A stretch of 43,878 nt of DNA. It comes from Planococcus sp. A6. GTDB taxonomy: Bacteria > Bacillota > Bacilli > Bacillales_A > Planococcaceae. Shown here one piece after another: positions 33,907 through 42,838 of the stretch. Each line of letters starts with the position of its first letter. Position 1 is the first letter of the stretch. The stretch lies in assembly GCF_028823615.1 (NCBI RefSeq), contig NZ_JAPEHT010000011.1:1-43878 (forward strand), written 5' to 3'. The notes beneath the pieces were generated by a model that worked only from the letters and a program-made list of their open reading frames with translations, ran no database searches and was not told the origin of the DNA. A program made the translations under genes and the position numbers.

Positions 33907-34662
33907 CTACTTCCTAGTAGTATACTGAAAAACCGGATCCATCAGCTCAAACTCATAGGTCTCACTATTGACCTTGCCAACAATCTGTTCGCTATCATAA
34001 AGCTCCAGCATAAACTGTGCCATCTCTTTTGCGGTATGGAACTTCTGCACATTGTCGCCATAGCTGAATTCATCAAGTTCCCGCGCTGTTTTCACGAATT
34101 CGGTTTCGGTCATGGATGGCGCGAGTATTTTAACTTTCAACCGAGCTCCGTTATCCTGCAGTTCCTGGGCAAGGCCTTCTGTAAATGCGCTCACGTAAAA
34201 TTTGGTCGCAGCGTATGTAACAGCATTTGGCACGAGTCTGTAGCCTAAGTCAGATGATACGTTGATGAGCTGCGCGCCTTCTTGGTCCGCATAGTCACGT
34301 GCATAAAGAGTGGAAAGCGTGGTGAGTGCTTCTACATTTACGCGCAGCATCTTTTCCGTTTTAGTTACATCTTGCTCAGCGACGGTTGAGCTGTTTCCAA
34401 AGCCGGCGTTGTTGACGAAGGTTTCAATATCGTAGTCTTTAAGGCTTTCGTATAGTGCATGGACCTGCCCGCTTTCGGATAGGTCGGTGGGTTTGATGAC
34501 GACGTCGAGATCCGCGTTCATACCTTGAATGTTCTCTTTAAGATTATTGAGCTCGGCATCCCTTCTTGCTACAAGAATAAGGTTTTTGCCGCGTGTCGCA
34601 AAAGCCAGTGCAGCTTCATATCCGATTCCTGAGCTGGCGCCTGTGATTACCGTGTACTTCAT
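33907..34662 (-). CDS. Short-chain dehydrogenase/reductase (SDR)
   Basis: A classical SDR of 251 aa: cofactor motif TGASSGIGYEAAL (residues 7-19), NNAG (FVNNAGFG), the catalytic Ser in LINVSSDLG and YxxxK in YAATKFYVSAF. A basic pair (ARRDAEL) after the second strand suggests NADP(H). ATG 34662 is chosen because GGAGGG lies 7 bp upstream; the longer frame adds 55 residues without family similarity. Substrate unknown. Confidence 0.88.
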   Translation of the reverse strand: MKYTVITGASSGIGYEAALAFATRGKNLILVARRDAELNNLKENIQGMNADLDVVIKPTDLSESGQVHALYESLKDYDIETFVNNAGFGNSSTVAEQDVTKTEKMLRVNVEALTTLSTLYARDYADQEGAQLINVSSDLGYRLVPNAVTYAATKFYVSAFTEGLAQELQDNGARLKVKILAPSMTETEFVKTARELDEFSYGDNVQKFHTAKEMAQFMLELYDSEQIVGKVNSETYEFELMDPVFQYTTRK

Positions 34663-34904
34663 GTGAATCCCTCCATTGAAATGAATAGATAGCAAGTGTA
34701 CAGAAACAATGAAACTCTCATGAGATTGTGCTGGTTCTTGAAGTGGAAGAAACAGCATTTTATAAACTGGAAAATTCAATATTAGAGTGTTTGGAATTAT
34801 GAGAGTTCTTAAATGAAGATTATACACTATTTTCCTGCTGGCAAAGAAACATACCCAATATCTTAGGAAGGAGTATTTTTATAGTATGATTTCGAAATCC
34901 TCTA

Positions 34905-34933
34905 TTGCCATGAAATCAAAGCTCTGCTATTGT
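34905..34933 (+). promoter_or_regulatory. Possible promoter of the riboswitch transcript
   Basis: TTGCCA, a 17-bp spacer and TATTGT, about 45 bp before the riboswitch. Confidence 0.4.
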
Positions 34934-34979
34934 ATTAATCATATCAAATTACTCGGCATTAACATTGAGTACATAATTT

Positions 34980-35130
34980 CTTATCCAGAGAAGTGGAGGG
35001 ACTGGCCCTTTGAAGCTTCGGCAGCGGAACAGATTGGATGTCCAATTTGAAACTGTGCCAAATCCAGCAGGTGCTGTTAAGCATTTGAGAGATGAGAAGA
35101 GCCGGACGGTGAGCCTCTCTTCTTTTTTAT
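34980..35130 (+). promoter_or_regulatory. SAM-I (S-box) riboswitch with terminator
   Basis: Conserved S-box blocks appear in order: CTTATCCAGAGAAGTGGAGG at the start, ACTGGCCC, GAAGCTTCGGCAGC, GTGCCAAATCCAGCAG, then TTTGAGAGATGAGAAGAG. A terminator stem (GAGAAGAG/CTCTCTTC) and six T residues follow. High S-adenosylmethionine should stop transcription before the MetQ-like gene. Confidence 0.95.
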
Positions 35131-35206
35131 GAAGAGGGGTTTTTCTATTGGCCGCAAGAATTATAGCGTTTCATTCAAAATAAAAAAGACCAAGGAGAGA
35201 TGGCAG

Positions 35207-36037
35207 ATGAACAAGCGTTGGATTGGTGTGTTTGGGATTTCGGGTGCGCTATTATTAGCTGGATGCGGCGATAGCAGGGAAGCTTCCGGGGAAGACAAGA
35301 AAGAAGTGCGTGTCGGCTTTGGCGTCGGGACGTACGAGCAGCAATTCAAGGAAGGGATCTTGCCTATTTTGGAGGAGAAAGGGTATAAAGTGGATACGAC
35401 GACTTTTTCCCAAAACATGCAGTTGAACCCGGCGATGCAGGAAGGCTCGATCGATGCGAGCATATTCCAGAGCACGGCGTATATGGAAGGGATCAACGAA
35501 GAATTGGGCATGGACATGACCGGCATTGCGTTTGTGCCGAGCGCGCCTCAAGGCTTGTATTCGGTGCATCACCGATCCTTGGATGAGGTGAAGGATGGTT
35601 CGACTGTCGGCTTGCCGAATGATCCGGTCAACCAGGAACGCGCAGTGCGCATCTTGGAGGAACTCGGATGGGTGACGGTGTCAGACGATGCAGGCGTGAC
35701 GGATTTTAATTTGAACGCAGTGGAAAATGCGGATTATGATCTCGACTTGAAAGTCTTAGACCCAGCGCAAATTTTGGTGTCGCTGCAGGATATCGATTTT
35801 GGCGTCGTCAACGGCAATTATATTGCCAATGTGCCGGACCGCAAGATTACGGATGCGTTGAAAATCGAGAATACGCCCGAACAGCATCGGATTGTGGTGA
35901 CAATCGAGGAAGAAAACGCGGATACTCAGTGGGCGAAAGATTTGAAAGAAGCTTACGAATCCGAGGAGTTCCAGGAATATATCGAGTCGAATGAGCAGTA
36001 CGACGGCTTCATTTTGACGGAGGAATGGACGCAATAG
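35207..36037 (+). CDS. MetQ/NlpA-family substrate-binding lipoprotein
   Basis: A 276-aa lipoprotein with signal peptide MNKRWIGVFGISGALLLAGC; the lipobox LLAGC gives Cys20. The family body is VRVGFGVGTYEQQFKEGILP, then the NlpA-type segments ALxSTAYMEG-like SIFQSTAYMEGINEEL, PNDPVNQERAVRILEELG and NGNYIA. MetQ proteins bind methionine for the MetNI importer, but no metN or metI is adjacent. SAM-riboswitch control supports methionine or another sulfur compound as ligand. The start is ATG 35207, after AAGGAGAG. Confidence 0.88.
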   Translation: MNKRWIGVFGISGALLLAGCGDSREASGEDKKEVRVGFGVGTYEQQFKEGILPILEEKGYKVDTTTFSQNMQLNPAMQEGSIDASIFQSTAYMEGINEELGMDMTGIAFVPSAPQGLYSVHHRSLDEVKDGSTVGLPNDPVNQERAVRILEELGWVTVSDDAGVTDFNLNAVENADYDLDLKVLDPAQILVSLQDIDFGVVNGNYIANVPDRKITDALKIENTPEQHRIVVTIEEENADTQWAKDLKEAYESEEFQEYIESNEQYDGFILTEEWTQ

Positions 36038-36055
36038 ATAGAAGAAAGGTGAAGA

Positions 36056-37231
36056 ATGATGGATATTCTAAAAGCGAAGACATTTGAAGAACGCATGGAC
36101 ATATTGAATGAAACAGTCGCACCGTTTACAGAACGGGCCGCGCATAACGATTCGGAACGAAAATTTCCATTTGAGAATTTTGAGGAACTGAAAGCGATTA
36201 ATTACCCCGCGTTGACGATTCCGAAAGAATACGGCGGAGCGGGGATTTCCTTGTCGGAGATGCTGCGCTATCAGGAAGCGATCAGCCGCGCGGACGGGTC
36301 GACGGGATTATCGATCGGCTGGCATATGGGCATCGTTCAAGATTTGGGCGAGACCGGTAAATGGGACGAGTCGGTGCTTGAAGCTTTATTTGACGACATC
36401 AAAGCGCGTGGCGCATTGATCAATAATTGCGCGACCGAAAAGCAGACCGGAAGCCCGACAAGAGGCGGCAAGCCATCGACCACAGCGAGAAAAGTTGGCG
36501 ATTCGTGGGTCATTGATGGACGCAAGTCGTTCACGTCGATGGCGCCGGTACTGGATTACTTTAATGTGACCGCTGTGATTGAAGAGACCGGGGAAGTCGG
36601 TTATTTCCTTGTGCCGAGATCAGCTAGTGGCATAGCAATCGACGAAACCTGGGATAGCGTAGCGATGACCGGCACCGGAAGCCATGATTTGGTGTTGACG
36701 AATGTCCATGTGGAGGAAAAGGCCTTGGTCGAAATCAGCGTGCCCGGTAAAAAACAGCCAGCGGGATGGCTTTTGCATATTCCGGCATGCTATCTCGGAA
36801 TCGCACAGGCCGCACAGGATTACGCAATCCGCTTTGCGCAAGATTATTCGCCGAATAGCTTGAACGGGCCGATCATCGAGTTGCCGAATGTGAAACAAAA
36901 GATCGGCCAAATCGAATTGGAATTGCAGCGGGCGCGGCATTTCCTTTATTCCGTCGCGAAACAATGGGATGAATCGGACGAAGAACAGCGCTCACAGATG
37001 GCTGCGGAACTCGGGGCCGTGAAAGTCGCGGTAACGAATTCAGCGGTCGATATCGTGGATCTGGCGATGCGCGTCGCAGGTGCACACAGCCTGTCGGAAA
37101 AATCGCCTTTGCAGCGCTATTACCGCGATGTGCGGGCGGGGCTTCACAACCCGCCGATGGAAGATATGCTCATTCCGTCGCTTGCGGACTTTGCGATTGC
37201 CAACCAAGCAGTAAAGCAGCCGGTGGAATAA
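36056..37231 (+). CDS. Acyl-CoA dehydrogenase-like flavoprotein (possible organosulfur monooxygenase)
   Basis: A 391-aa member of the acyl-CoA dehydrogenase fold: N-terminal helices, IPKEYGGAGISLSEMLRY, the middle beta domain with FTSMAPVLDYFNVTA and a C-terminal four-helix bundle (AVTNSAVDIVDLAMRVAGA). The family also includes DszC/SfnC-type FMN monooxygenases acting on sulfur compounds. It lies 18 bp behind the S-box-controlled lipoprotein, so organosulfur or methionine-related metabolism is more likely than fatty-acid oxidation. An ATG at 36059 is an equally good start. Confidence 0.82.
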   Translation: MMDILKAKTFEERMDILNETVAPFTERAAHNDSERKFPFENFEELKAINYPALTIPKEYGGAGISLSEMLRYQEAISRADGSTGLSIGWHMGIVQDLGETGKWDESVLEALFDDIKARGALINNCATEKQTGSPTRGGKPSTTARKVGDSWVIDGRKSFTSMAPVLDYFNVTAVIEETGEVGYFLVPRSASGIAIDETWDSVAMTGTGSHDLVLTNVHVEEKALVEISVPGKKQPAGWLLHIPACYLGIAQAAQDYAIRFAQDYSPNSLNGPIIELPNVKQKIGQIELELQRARHFLYSVAKQWDESDEEQRSQMAAELGAVKVAVTNSAVDIVDLAMRVAGAHSLSEKSPLQRYYRDVRAGLHNPPMEDMLIPSLADFAIANQAVKQPVE

Positions 37232-37303
37232 GAGGCACAATAGCCGGAGCAGAGAGATTGTTTTTCCTGTTTCAATAATGTGATTATTGCTAGAATTTAA
37301 AGT

Positions 37304-37340
37304 GGGAAACCCTTATGAAATAAGGGTTTCCCGCTTTTTT
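37304..37340 (+). terminator. Terminator of the S-box operon
   Basis: A 13-bp perfect stem GGGAAACCCTTAT/ATAAGGGTTTCCC, 3-nt loop, then GC and seven T residues. Confidence 0.9.
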
Positions 37341-37391
37341 TGTCTGTAAATAACGGAAGGTAAAAAAGCAGGGAAATTCAAGTTTAAAAAG

Positions 37392-37420
37392 TTGGCAAAC
37401 ACTTTATCATCGGATACAAT
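37392..37420 (+). promoter_or_regulatory. Promoter of the BCCT transporter gene
   Basis: -35 TTGGCA, 17-bp spacer, -10 TACAAT. Transcription would begin near 37427, giving a leader of about 145 nt before TTG 37572. In that leader I see no known riboswitch. Confidence 0.6.
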
Positions 37421-37571
37421 TGGACACTTGTTGAAAAAATCTTGCGGGTGTGGCGGTCTTTTTATATCATCATGCCAGCTGTCTATTGAAAGTGAAATCA
37501 TCAGCTACGATTTCTGTCATTCTTTTGTACGGCCTGGATTTGCACAACAGAACGATAAGGGAGGAATAAGA

Positions 37572-39134
37572 TTGAAGAAATATGCATCCAGGACCGATTG
37601 GCCAGTCATGTGGATTAGTGGTGGGCTATTGGTGGCGTTTGTTTTAGCGTCATTTATTAATGTGGAGATGGTGTCATCCATCGTGAATTTGGCTTTTGCC
37701 TTTGCAGTGAAGTACTTTGGCGCATTTTGGCAAGTGTTGTTGCTGGGAACGTTTTTTATTGCTTTGTTTATAGGGTTTTCGAAATACGGGAATATCCGCC
37801 TTGGGGGCATCGATAAGCCCGAGGTTAGTTATTTCAAATGGGTTGCCATGATCATGACGACCTTACTTGCCGGGGGCGGCGTATTTTGGGCCGCGGCTGA
37901 ACCGATGTATCATTTTCTGGATCGGTCCCCTAATTTTGCAGGAGTAGAATCCAGTACAGCGAGCGCTGTCGTGCCGGCTTTTGCCCAATCGTATTTGCAT
38001 TGGGGCTTCCTCGCTTGGTCTATTCTCGGGACGCTTGGAACGATCGTGTTGATGTATGCGCATTACCAAAAAGGAATGCCGTTAAAACCAAGATCTTTGC
38101 TCTACCCATTGCTTGGCGAAAAAGTTATGGGGAAAAGCGTGCTTGGTACTGCCATTGACGCCTCTGCCGTCATCGCCGTGGCAGCTGGCACCATCGGCCC
38201 GATCGGCTTTCTTGGCTTGCAGGCAGCTTACGGGCTGGAGTCATTGTTCGGCGTGCCGAATACCTTGTTTACGCAAGTGATGATCATCGTGGCGGTCGTT
38301 GTGATTGCGACGATCTCTGCGATTACTGGACTTCGGAAAGGCATCCAGTTCCTCAGCAATGTCAATATTTTGCTGACACTATTGTTGATGCTGGTTATTT
38401 TGGTTATTGGCCCGGGTGGCTTTATCGCCGACACTTTCTTAGCGGCATCGGGCATTCACTTGCAGGAATTTTTGGCGATGAGCACATTCCGCGGGGATTC
38501 CGCGTGGCTGGGTTCTTGGACCATCTTTTTCTGGGGCTGGTTCCTCGGTTATGGCCCGATGATGGCTATTTTTATCTCCACCATCACGAGAGGCCGGACG
38601 ATTCGTGAATTGATCTTGGCCGTATCGATTACGGCGCCGATTGTGACGGCGTTCTGGTTTACAGTCGTAGGCGGGACGGGCATGTTTTATGAGCTTGGGG
38701 ACCCGGGTGTCATTTCTTCTGCCTTGAACGCGGACGGCATGCCGGCTGCGATGATGGCCATCACGCAACAGCTGCCGTTTGATACAGTGATTGCACCGCT
38801 GTTCCTGTTGGTCACGATTCTTTTCGTGGTAACGACGGCGGATTCGATGGCCTATACCATTTCGGTAGCGATTACCGGCAATGGCCATCCACCGAAAGCG
38901 ATGCGCGTCTTTTGGGCAGTCATCATGGGAACTGTCGCAATCGTGCTACTCATGATCAGTGAAGGCGGCATTCAAGCCATTCAATCCTTTATCGTCGTCA
39001 CGGCGATTCCGGTTTCATTGCTGTTGCTGACGACGTTTTGGGCAGCTCCAAAAGCGGCCAAGACGATGTATGCCGACCAGTTCGGCACTGAAGCAAGACG
39101 CCAGGCAAGAGTGGCGAAAACGGACGGAAACTAA
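37572..39134 (+). CDS. BCCT-family transporter (betaine/choline/carnitine type)
   Basis: A 12-helix sodium- or proton-coupled transporter of about 520 aa. WAAAEPMYHF, SYLHWGFLAWSILGT, and WTIFFWGWFLGYGPMMAIFI followed by STITRGRTIREL are BCCT landmarks; the usual WW..W aromatic box is changed to WGWFLGYGP and the usual ARISRGR to STITRGR, so the ligand may be unusual. The start is TTG 37572: GGGAGG lies 7 bp upstream and a promoter at 37392-37420 excludes upstream starts. It sits downstream of the sulfur operon but has its own promoter and may import a related osmolyte. Confidence 0.88.
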   Translation: MKKYASRTDWPVMWISGGLLVAFVLASFINVEMVSSIVNLAFAFAVKYFGAFWQVLLLGTFFIALFIGFSKYGNIRLGGIDKPEVSYFKWVAMIMTTLLAGGGVFWAAAEPMYHFLDRSPNFAGVESSTASAVVPAFAQSYLHWGFLAWSILGTLGTIVLMYAHYQKGMPLKPRSLLYPLLGEKVMGKSVLGTAIDASAVIAVAAGTIGPIGFLGLQAAYGLESLFGVPNTLFTQVMIIVAVVVIATISAITGLRKGIQFLSNVNILLTLLLMLVILVIGPGGFIADTFLAASGIHLQEFLAMSTFRGDSAWLGSWTIFFWGWFLGYGPMMAIFISTITRGRTIRELILAVSITAPIVTAFWFTVVGGTGMFYELGDPGVISSALNADGMPAAMMAITQQLPFDTVIAPLFLLVTILFVVTTADSMAYTISVAITGNGHPPKAMRVFWAVIMGTVAIVLLMISEGGIQAIQSFIVVTAIPVSLLLLTTFWAAPKAAKTMYADQFGTEARRQARVAKTDGN

Positions 39135-39458
39135 ACGACGTTAGCTCGAACCGGCAAAGCAATGGAAGACAGATTGAATTTTTCCACACGCAGCGGTTCA
39201 GTGTCTCTATAATAGAAAGTTCTTGGTGGACAGAATGAGACGGGCAATTATCTGTAATGGATAATTGCCCGTTTTTTATCGGGAAATAGCTGCCCCGAAA
39301 AGTTCTGTGTCCAGATAAGTGCAAATTATGTCGACGCTTACATTAATTTTTCCTTATGTGACATCTGTCACTAGCCGCTATGGCTGCGCCTCCTGTACGT
39401 TAACTACAGCAGACAACTGCTTCCGATATGGAATTTGCATCTAGAGGAGATTTTTTGA
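39135..39458. other. Intergenic region with the BCCT gene's terminator
   Basis: Apart from the terminator at 39240-39277 I see no gene or conserved RNA. Confidence 0.5.
39240..39277 (+). terminator. Terminator downstream of the BCCT gene
   Basis: A 13-bp stem ACGGGCAATTATC/GATAATTGCCCGT, 7-nt loop and six T residues. Confidence 0.9.
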
Positions 39459-40304
39459 ATGAAAAAAATAGCATGGATCACGGATACAGCAGCGCAATTG
39501 GATGATGCGTTCATCCAAAGGCATAATGTCTATGTATTGCCCCTAAGTGTCGTGTTTGACGACGGGTCGTACCGCGAGTCAATCGACCTGACACAGGGAG
39601 AATTTTACGATAAATTACGTGCGGCGAAAGTGTCACCGAAAACTTCACAGCCAGCCATCGGGGAAATGATGGCCTTATATGAAAAACTGCAGTCGGAAGG
39701 CTATGACTTGGCAGTGGCCCTTCATTTGTCGAGCGGGCTGTCTGGCACATTCAACAGCGCGCAATCAGCTGCCGAGATGGCGGATTTCAAAGTATATCCA
39801 GTCGACTCGAAAATCGGTTCGTTCCCGATGGGGAAAATGATCGAAATCGGCAATGAATTGTTCGCGTCCGGAAAAGAACCGGAAGAAGTTGTGGAGACGA
39901 TCAATCAATTGACCGCCAAATCGCATTTGTCGTTCATTCCGTCAAGCTTGAACCAATTGCATAAAAGCGGGCGGGTGTCAGGGACGCAGGCGTTTCTCAG
40001 CAATATCCTCAACATCAAAGTGGTCATCACTTTTGTTGACGGCGTCACGACGATGAAAGAAAAAGTCCGTTCGAACAAACGCGCCAAGGAAAGTGTCAAT
40101 TCGGCGTTGCGCGCGGATATGGAATCGGGAATGGTGCCCGAAGTGGCGGTCATCCATTGCAATAATGAAGCTGGTGCAGAAGTGTGGAAAAATGAGCTTG
40201 TGAAGGAATTTTCGGGACTTAAAGTGGACGTCATCCCATTGAGCGTCTGTGTGGGCGTCCATGCGGGAGAAGGCACGACCGGCTTGAGCTGGGTCAGTTA
40301 TTAA
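39459..40304 (+). CDS. DegV family fatty-acid-binding protein
   Basis: A 281-aa cytoplasmic protein of the DegV/FakB type, which binds fatty acids for phosphorylation by FakA. The N-terminal ITDTAAQL, the segment SQPAIGEMMALYEKL, LSSGLSGTFNSAQSAAEM and SGRVSGTQAFLSNILNIKV match the family; the conserved Gly-rich end HAGEGTTGLSWV is present. GAGGAGAT precedes the ATG. It is followed by its own terminator. No FakA partner is in the window. Confidence 0.92.
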   Translation: MKKIAWITDTAAQLDDAFIQRHNVYVLPLSVVFDDGSYRESIDLTQGEFYDKLRAAKVSPKTSQPAIGEMMALYEKLQSEGYDLAVALHLSSGLSGTFNSAQSAAEMADFKVYPVDSKIGSFPMGKMIEIGNELFASGKEPEEVVETINQLTAKSHLSFIPSSLNQLHKSGRVSGTQAFLSNILNIKVVITFVDGVTTMKEKVRSNKRAKESVNSALRADMESGMVPEVAVIHCNNEAGAEVWKNELVKEFSGLKVDVIPLSVCVGVHAGEGTTGLSWVSY

Positions 40305-40324
40305 ATCAGGAAAAATCACTATGA

Positions 40325-40368
40325 ACCTTGGATGGGCTGCGTATTCATGCGCTGCCATCCGGGGTTTT
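40325..40368 (+). terminator. Terminator after the degV-family gene
   Basis: A stem built from CCTTGGATGG and CCATCCGGGG with an inner CTGCG/CGCTG pairing, followed by five T residues. Confidence 0.75.
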
Positions 40369-40521
40369 TGTTATTTCACTGTCTTTGAAGAAAGCTTCAC
40401 GGGCTATCGTTCTATGTTAAACTTTAATAAATATAGTTAAATATTGGCTATTAACAAGTGCTGTTAGATTAATTTACCAAAAGAAGGCGAACAATAAATC
40501 TGACACTAATTGAGGTGTGTA

Positions 40522-41484
40522 ATGATGGTGACATTTCGGGAATTGGAAATGTATAAAAATTTTGACGAACTGGCGGAAGATGTGATCGATTTGGCAAAAG
40601 AGATTTTGCCGGATCAATTGTTTTATTTAAGCTCCATCAGTGAAGCCCAGCAAATGATCCTTAAGCATTCGCCGAACGACACGACGATCCCCATAGCGGA
40701 GGGATTGGTGTTGAATTTGGATGATTCGCTGTGCAGCCGCGTGGATTTCAAGAACAAGCAGCCATTAGTCTATGAGGACGTCAAAGATGGGCATGCACTG
40801 GGAGTGTTTGAAGAGAAGCTGGAAGCGGCCAATGTGCGCTCGTATTTGGGGCTGCCGATTTCCTTCATTAATGGGGAGCGATTCGGCACTTTATGTGCGG
40901 TGAACGATGAAAAAAGCCAGTTCGATACAAAAAGCATCACTTTATTGCAGCGGATTGTGCGGATGTTCACTTATTACTTGGATCTCGAGCGCTTTGCATA
41001 CCGGGATTCCCTGACAGATCTGTACAATCGCCATTTTCTCACGCGATTTTTTGAAGGAAATTCAAAGGCGGGAGGTGCGGTATTCTTCCTCGATTTGGAT
41101 GGCTTTAAAAAGGTCAATGATCTGTACGGCCATGACACAGGAGATGTGGTATTAAAAGAAGTGGCCTCAAAGCTACAGCGATTTACCGCTGTCCATCCGG
41201 ATGCTTTGGCGATCCGCCTTGGCGGGGATGAATTCCTGGTCTGTTTTACCGAACCAGCCAGTGCCGAAGAATTGAGCGGCTGGGCAAATCGCCTGCTCGA
41301 AAGCTTGAGTAATTGGGAAGCCGATTACCCGCTGTCGGCGAGCATCGGCATTGCCCAATATGCAGCCGGTGGGGATTGCAACTTGAAAGAACTTCTTCAA
41401 CAAGCAGACCAAGCATTGTATCAGTCGAAAAAAGCAGGGAAGAACCGCTATACGTTCTATTCAGTTCAAAATAATGCGTTTTGA
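40522..41484 (+). CDS. GAF-GGDEF diguanylate cyclase
   Basis: A 320-aa soluble protein with a GAF domain (about 20-155, including RSYLGLPISFINGERFGTLC) and a C-terminal GGDEF domain (about 160-315). DSLTDLYNRHFL opens the domain and RLGGDEFLVCF holds an intact active site, so synthesis of c-di-GMP from GTP is expected. The allosteric RxxD site is not seen at the usual position. GAGGTG precedes ATGs at 40522 and 40525. The GAF ligand is unknown. The next gene starts 12 bp later. Confidence 0.9.
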   Translation: MMVTFRELEMYKNFDELAEDVIDLAKEILPDQLFYLSSISEAQQMILKHSPNDTTIPIAEGLVLNLDDSLCSRVDFKNKQPLVYEDVKDGHALGVFEEKLEAANVRSYLGLPISFINGERFGTLCAVNDEKSQFDTKSITLLQRIVRMFTYYLDLERFAYRDSLTDLYNRHFLTRFFEGNSKAGGAVFFLDLDGFKKVNDLYGHDTGDVVLKEVASKLQRFTAVHPDALAIRLGGDEFLVCFTEPASAEELSGWANRLLESLSNWEADYPLSASIGIAQYAAGGDCNLKELLQQADQALYQSKKAGKNRYTFYSVQNNAF

Positions 41485-41496
41485 GGAGTGGGGATA

Positions 41497-42597
41497 TTGG
41501 CTGAACTCAATCGACTGCAAGCGGTCTTTAAGCAATCGACGTATCAATTGGCGAATCACGGCACGCGCAACGCCGGCGTGTTGAAAAAGGCTTTTGAAGA
41601 CATCGCGGATGATGTCGAAAGTGATTTGTATGGAAGTGGGCAGGTTATTGAAGAATTTCAGGAGAAGATGGCGGCGTTTTTAGGAAAAGAGACGGCAGTC
41701 TTTTTCCCAAGCGGCACGATGGCCCAGCAGATTGCGCTGCGGATTTGGTGCGACGACAAAGGTCTGAAACGAGTGGCCTACCATCCGCTCAGCCACTTGG
41801 AAATCCATGAAGAAGACGGAGTGAAAGAATTGCATGGCATTGAATCGGTGTATTTGACGGACCCGGACCGTGTCGTGGAATTGAAAGATGTGGTGGAGTT
41901 GGACGAGGACGTAGCAGTGGTGCTGTTGGAATTGCCGCAGCGTGAAATCGGCGGGCAATTGCCAAGCTTCGAGACGCTGGAACAAATCTCGCGCTATTGC
42001 CGCGACAACCAGATCAAGCTTCATCTCGACGGCGCCCGCTTGCTGGAAGTTACTCCTTATTACGAAAAGTCCGCAGCGGAAATTTGTGCCCTATTCGATA
42101 GCGTCTATTTGTCTTTATACAAGGGAATTGGCGGAATTGCAGGCGCCATCCTGGCTGGGGACGAAGCATTCAAGAAGCAGTCGAAAGTGTGGAAAAGGCG
42201 GCATGGGGGCGATTTGATCAGCCTCTATCCGTATATCATCTCGGCCGATTATTATTTTGACGAGCGCTCTGGGAAAATGAGTGACTATTACGAAGCGGCG
42301 AAACGAGTGGCCTCACTCTTTAATTCCTGCCAGGACGTTGCGACTTTGCCGGAAGTGCCGGTTTCGAATATGTTCCATGTCCATTTCGCGCATCCAAAAG
42401 AAGAAATAGAACCGGTCATCGTGGAGCTTGAACAAGAAACGGGAATCGGCATCACCAGTTATTTGAAAGAAATCGACAGCGGGTCGTGTTATTTTGAAAC
42501 GTCGATGGGAGACCAGTACGCAGAAATACCAGCAGATTTGGTTCAACAGGCATTCAAGCGATTGGATCAAAAGATGAAAGAACGCTTTAGTGAATAG
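41497..42597 (+). CDS. Threonine aldolase-like PLP enzyme (beta-eliminating lyase family)
   Basis: A 366-aa fold-type I PLP enzyme. AVFFPSGTMAQQIALRIWCD (cofactor phosphate region), KLHLDGARLLE (Asp to the pyridine nitrogen) and SLYKGIGGIAGAIL (Schiff-base Lys) follow the low-specificity L-threonine aldolase pattern, which cleaves threonine to glycine and acetaldehyde. The start is TTG 41497 with GAGGAG 8 bp upstream; a GTG at 41488 overlaps that site. It is probably co-transcribed with the GGDEF gene. Confidence 0.85.
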   Translation: MAELNRLQAVFKQSTYQLANHGTRNAGVLKKAFEDIADDVESDLYGSGQVIEEFQEKMAAFLGKETAVFFPSGTMAQQIALRIWCDDKGLKRVAYHPLSHLEIHEEDGVKELHGIESVYLTDPDRVVELKDVVELDEDVAVVLLELPQREIGGQLPSFETLEQISRYCRDNQIKLHLDGARLLEVTPYYEKSAAEICALFDSVYLSLYKGIGGIAGAILAGDEAFKKQSKVWKRRHGGDLISLYPYIISADYYFDERSGKMSDYYEAAKRVASLFNSCQDVATLPEVPVSNMFHVHFAHPKEEIEPVIVELEQETGIGITSYLKEIDSGSCYFETSMGDQYAEIPADLVQQAFKRLDQKMKERFSE

Positions 42598-42611
42598 AAG
42601 ATGGTCTATTC

Positions 42612-42651
42612 AGCCCTTCCAGGCAATCTGCGGATTGCGGGAAGGGCTTTT
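42612..42651 (+). terminator. Terminator after the aldolase-like gene
   Basis: AGCCCTTCC/GAAGGGCT with inner CAATC/GATTG, followed by TTTTG. Confidence 0.8.
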
Positions 42652-42838
42652 GCGTTCAAGCGGAAGCAGGAGCGCCTCTCTTTCCACAGCGCGTAGAATC
42701 GTGTAAACTGTATAAGGTTAAGAAAAGATAGCGAGACGTAGTGAACCATTTGATATTTTTGCATTCTTACTATAGATGACAGTGAATTTTTGGATGAAGG
42801 AATGCTTCATCCCGCAAGGAAAGGATTGGAATTGAGTT

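Noticed and set aside
38439-38888. Arg/His-rich frame antisense to the BCCT gene
   Set aside because: Complement of membrane-protein coding; no ribosome binding site.
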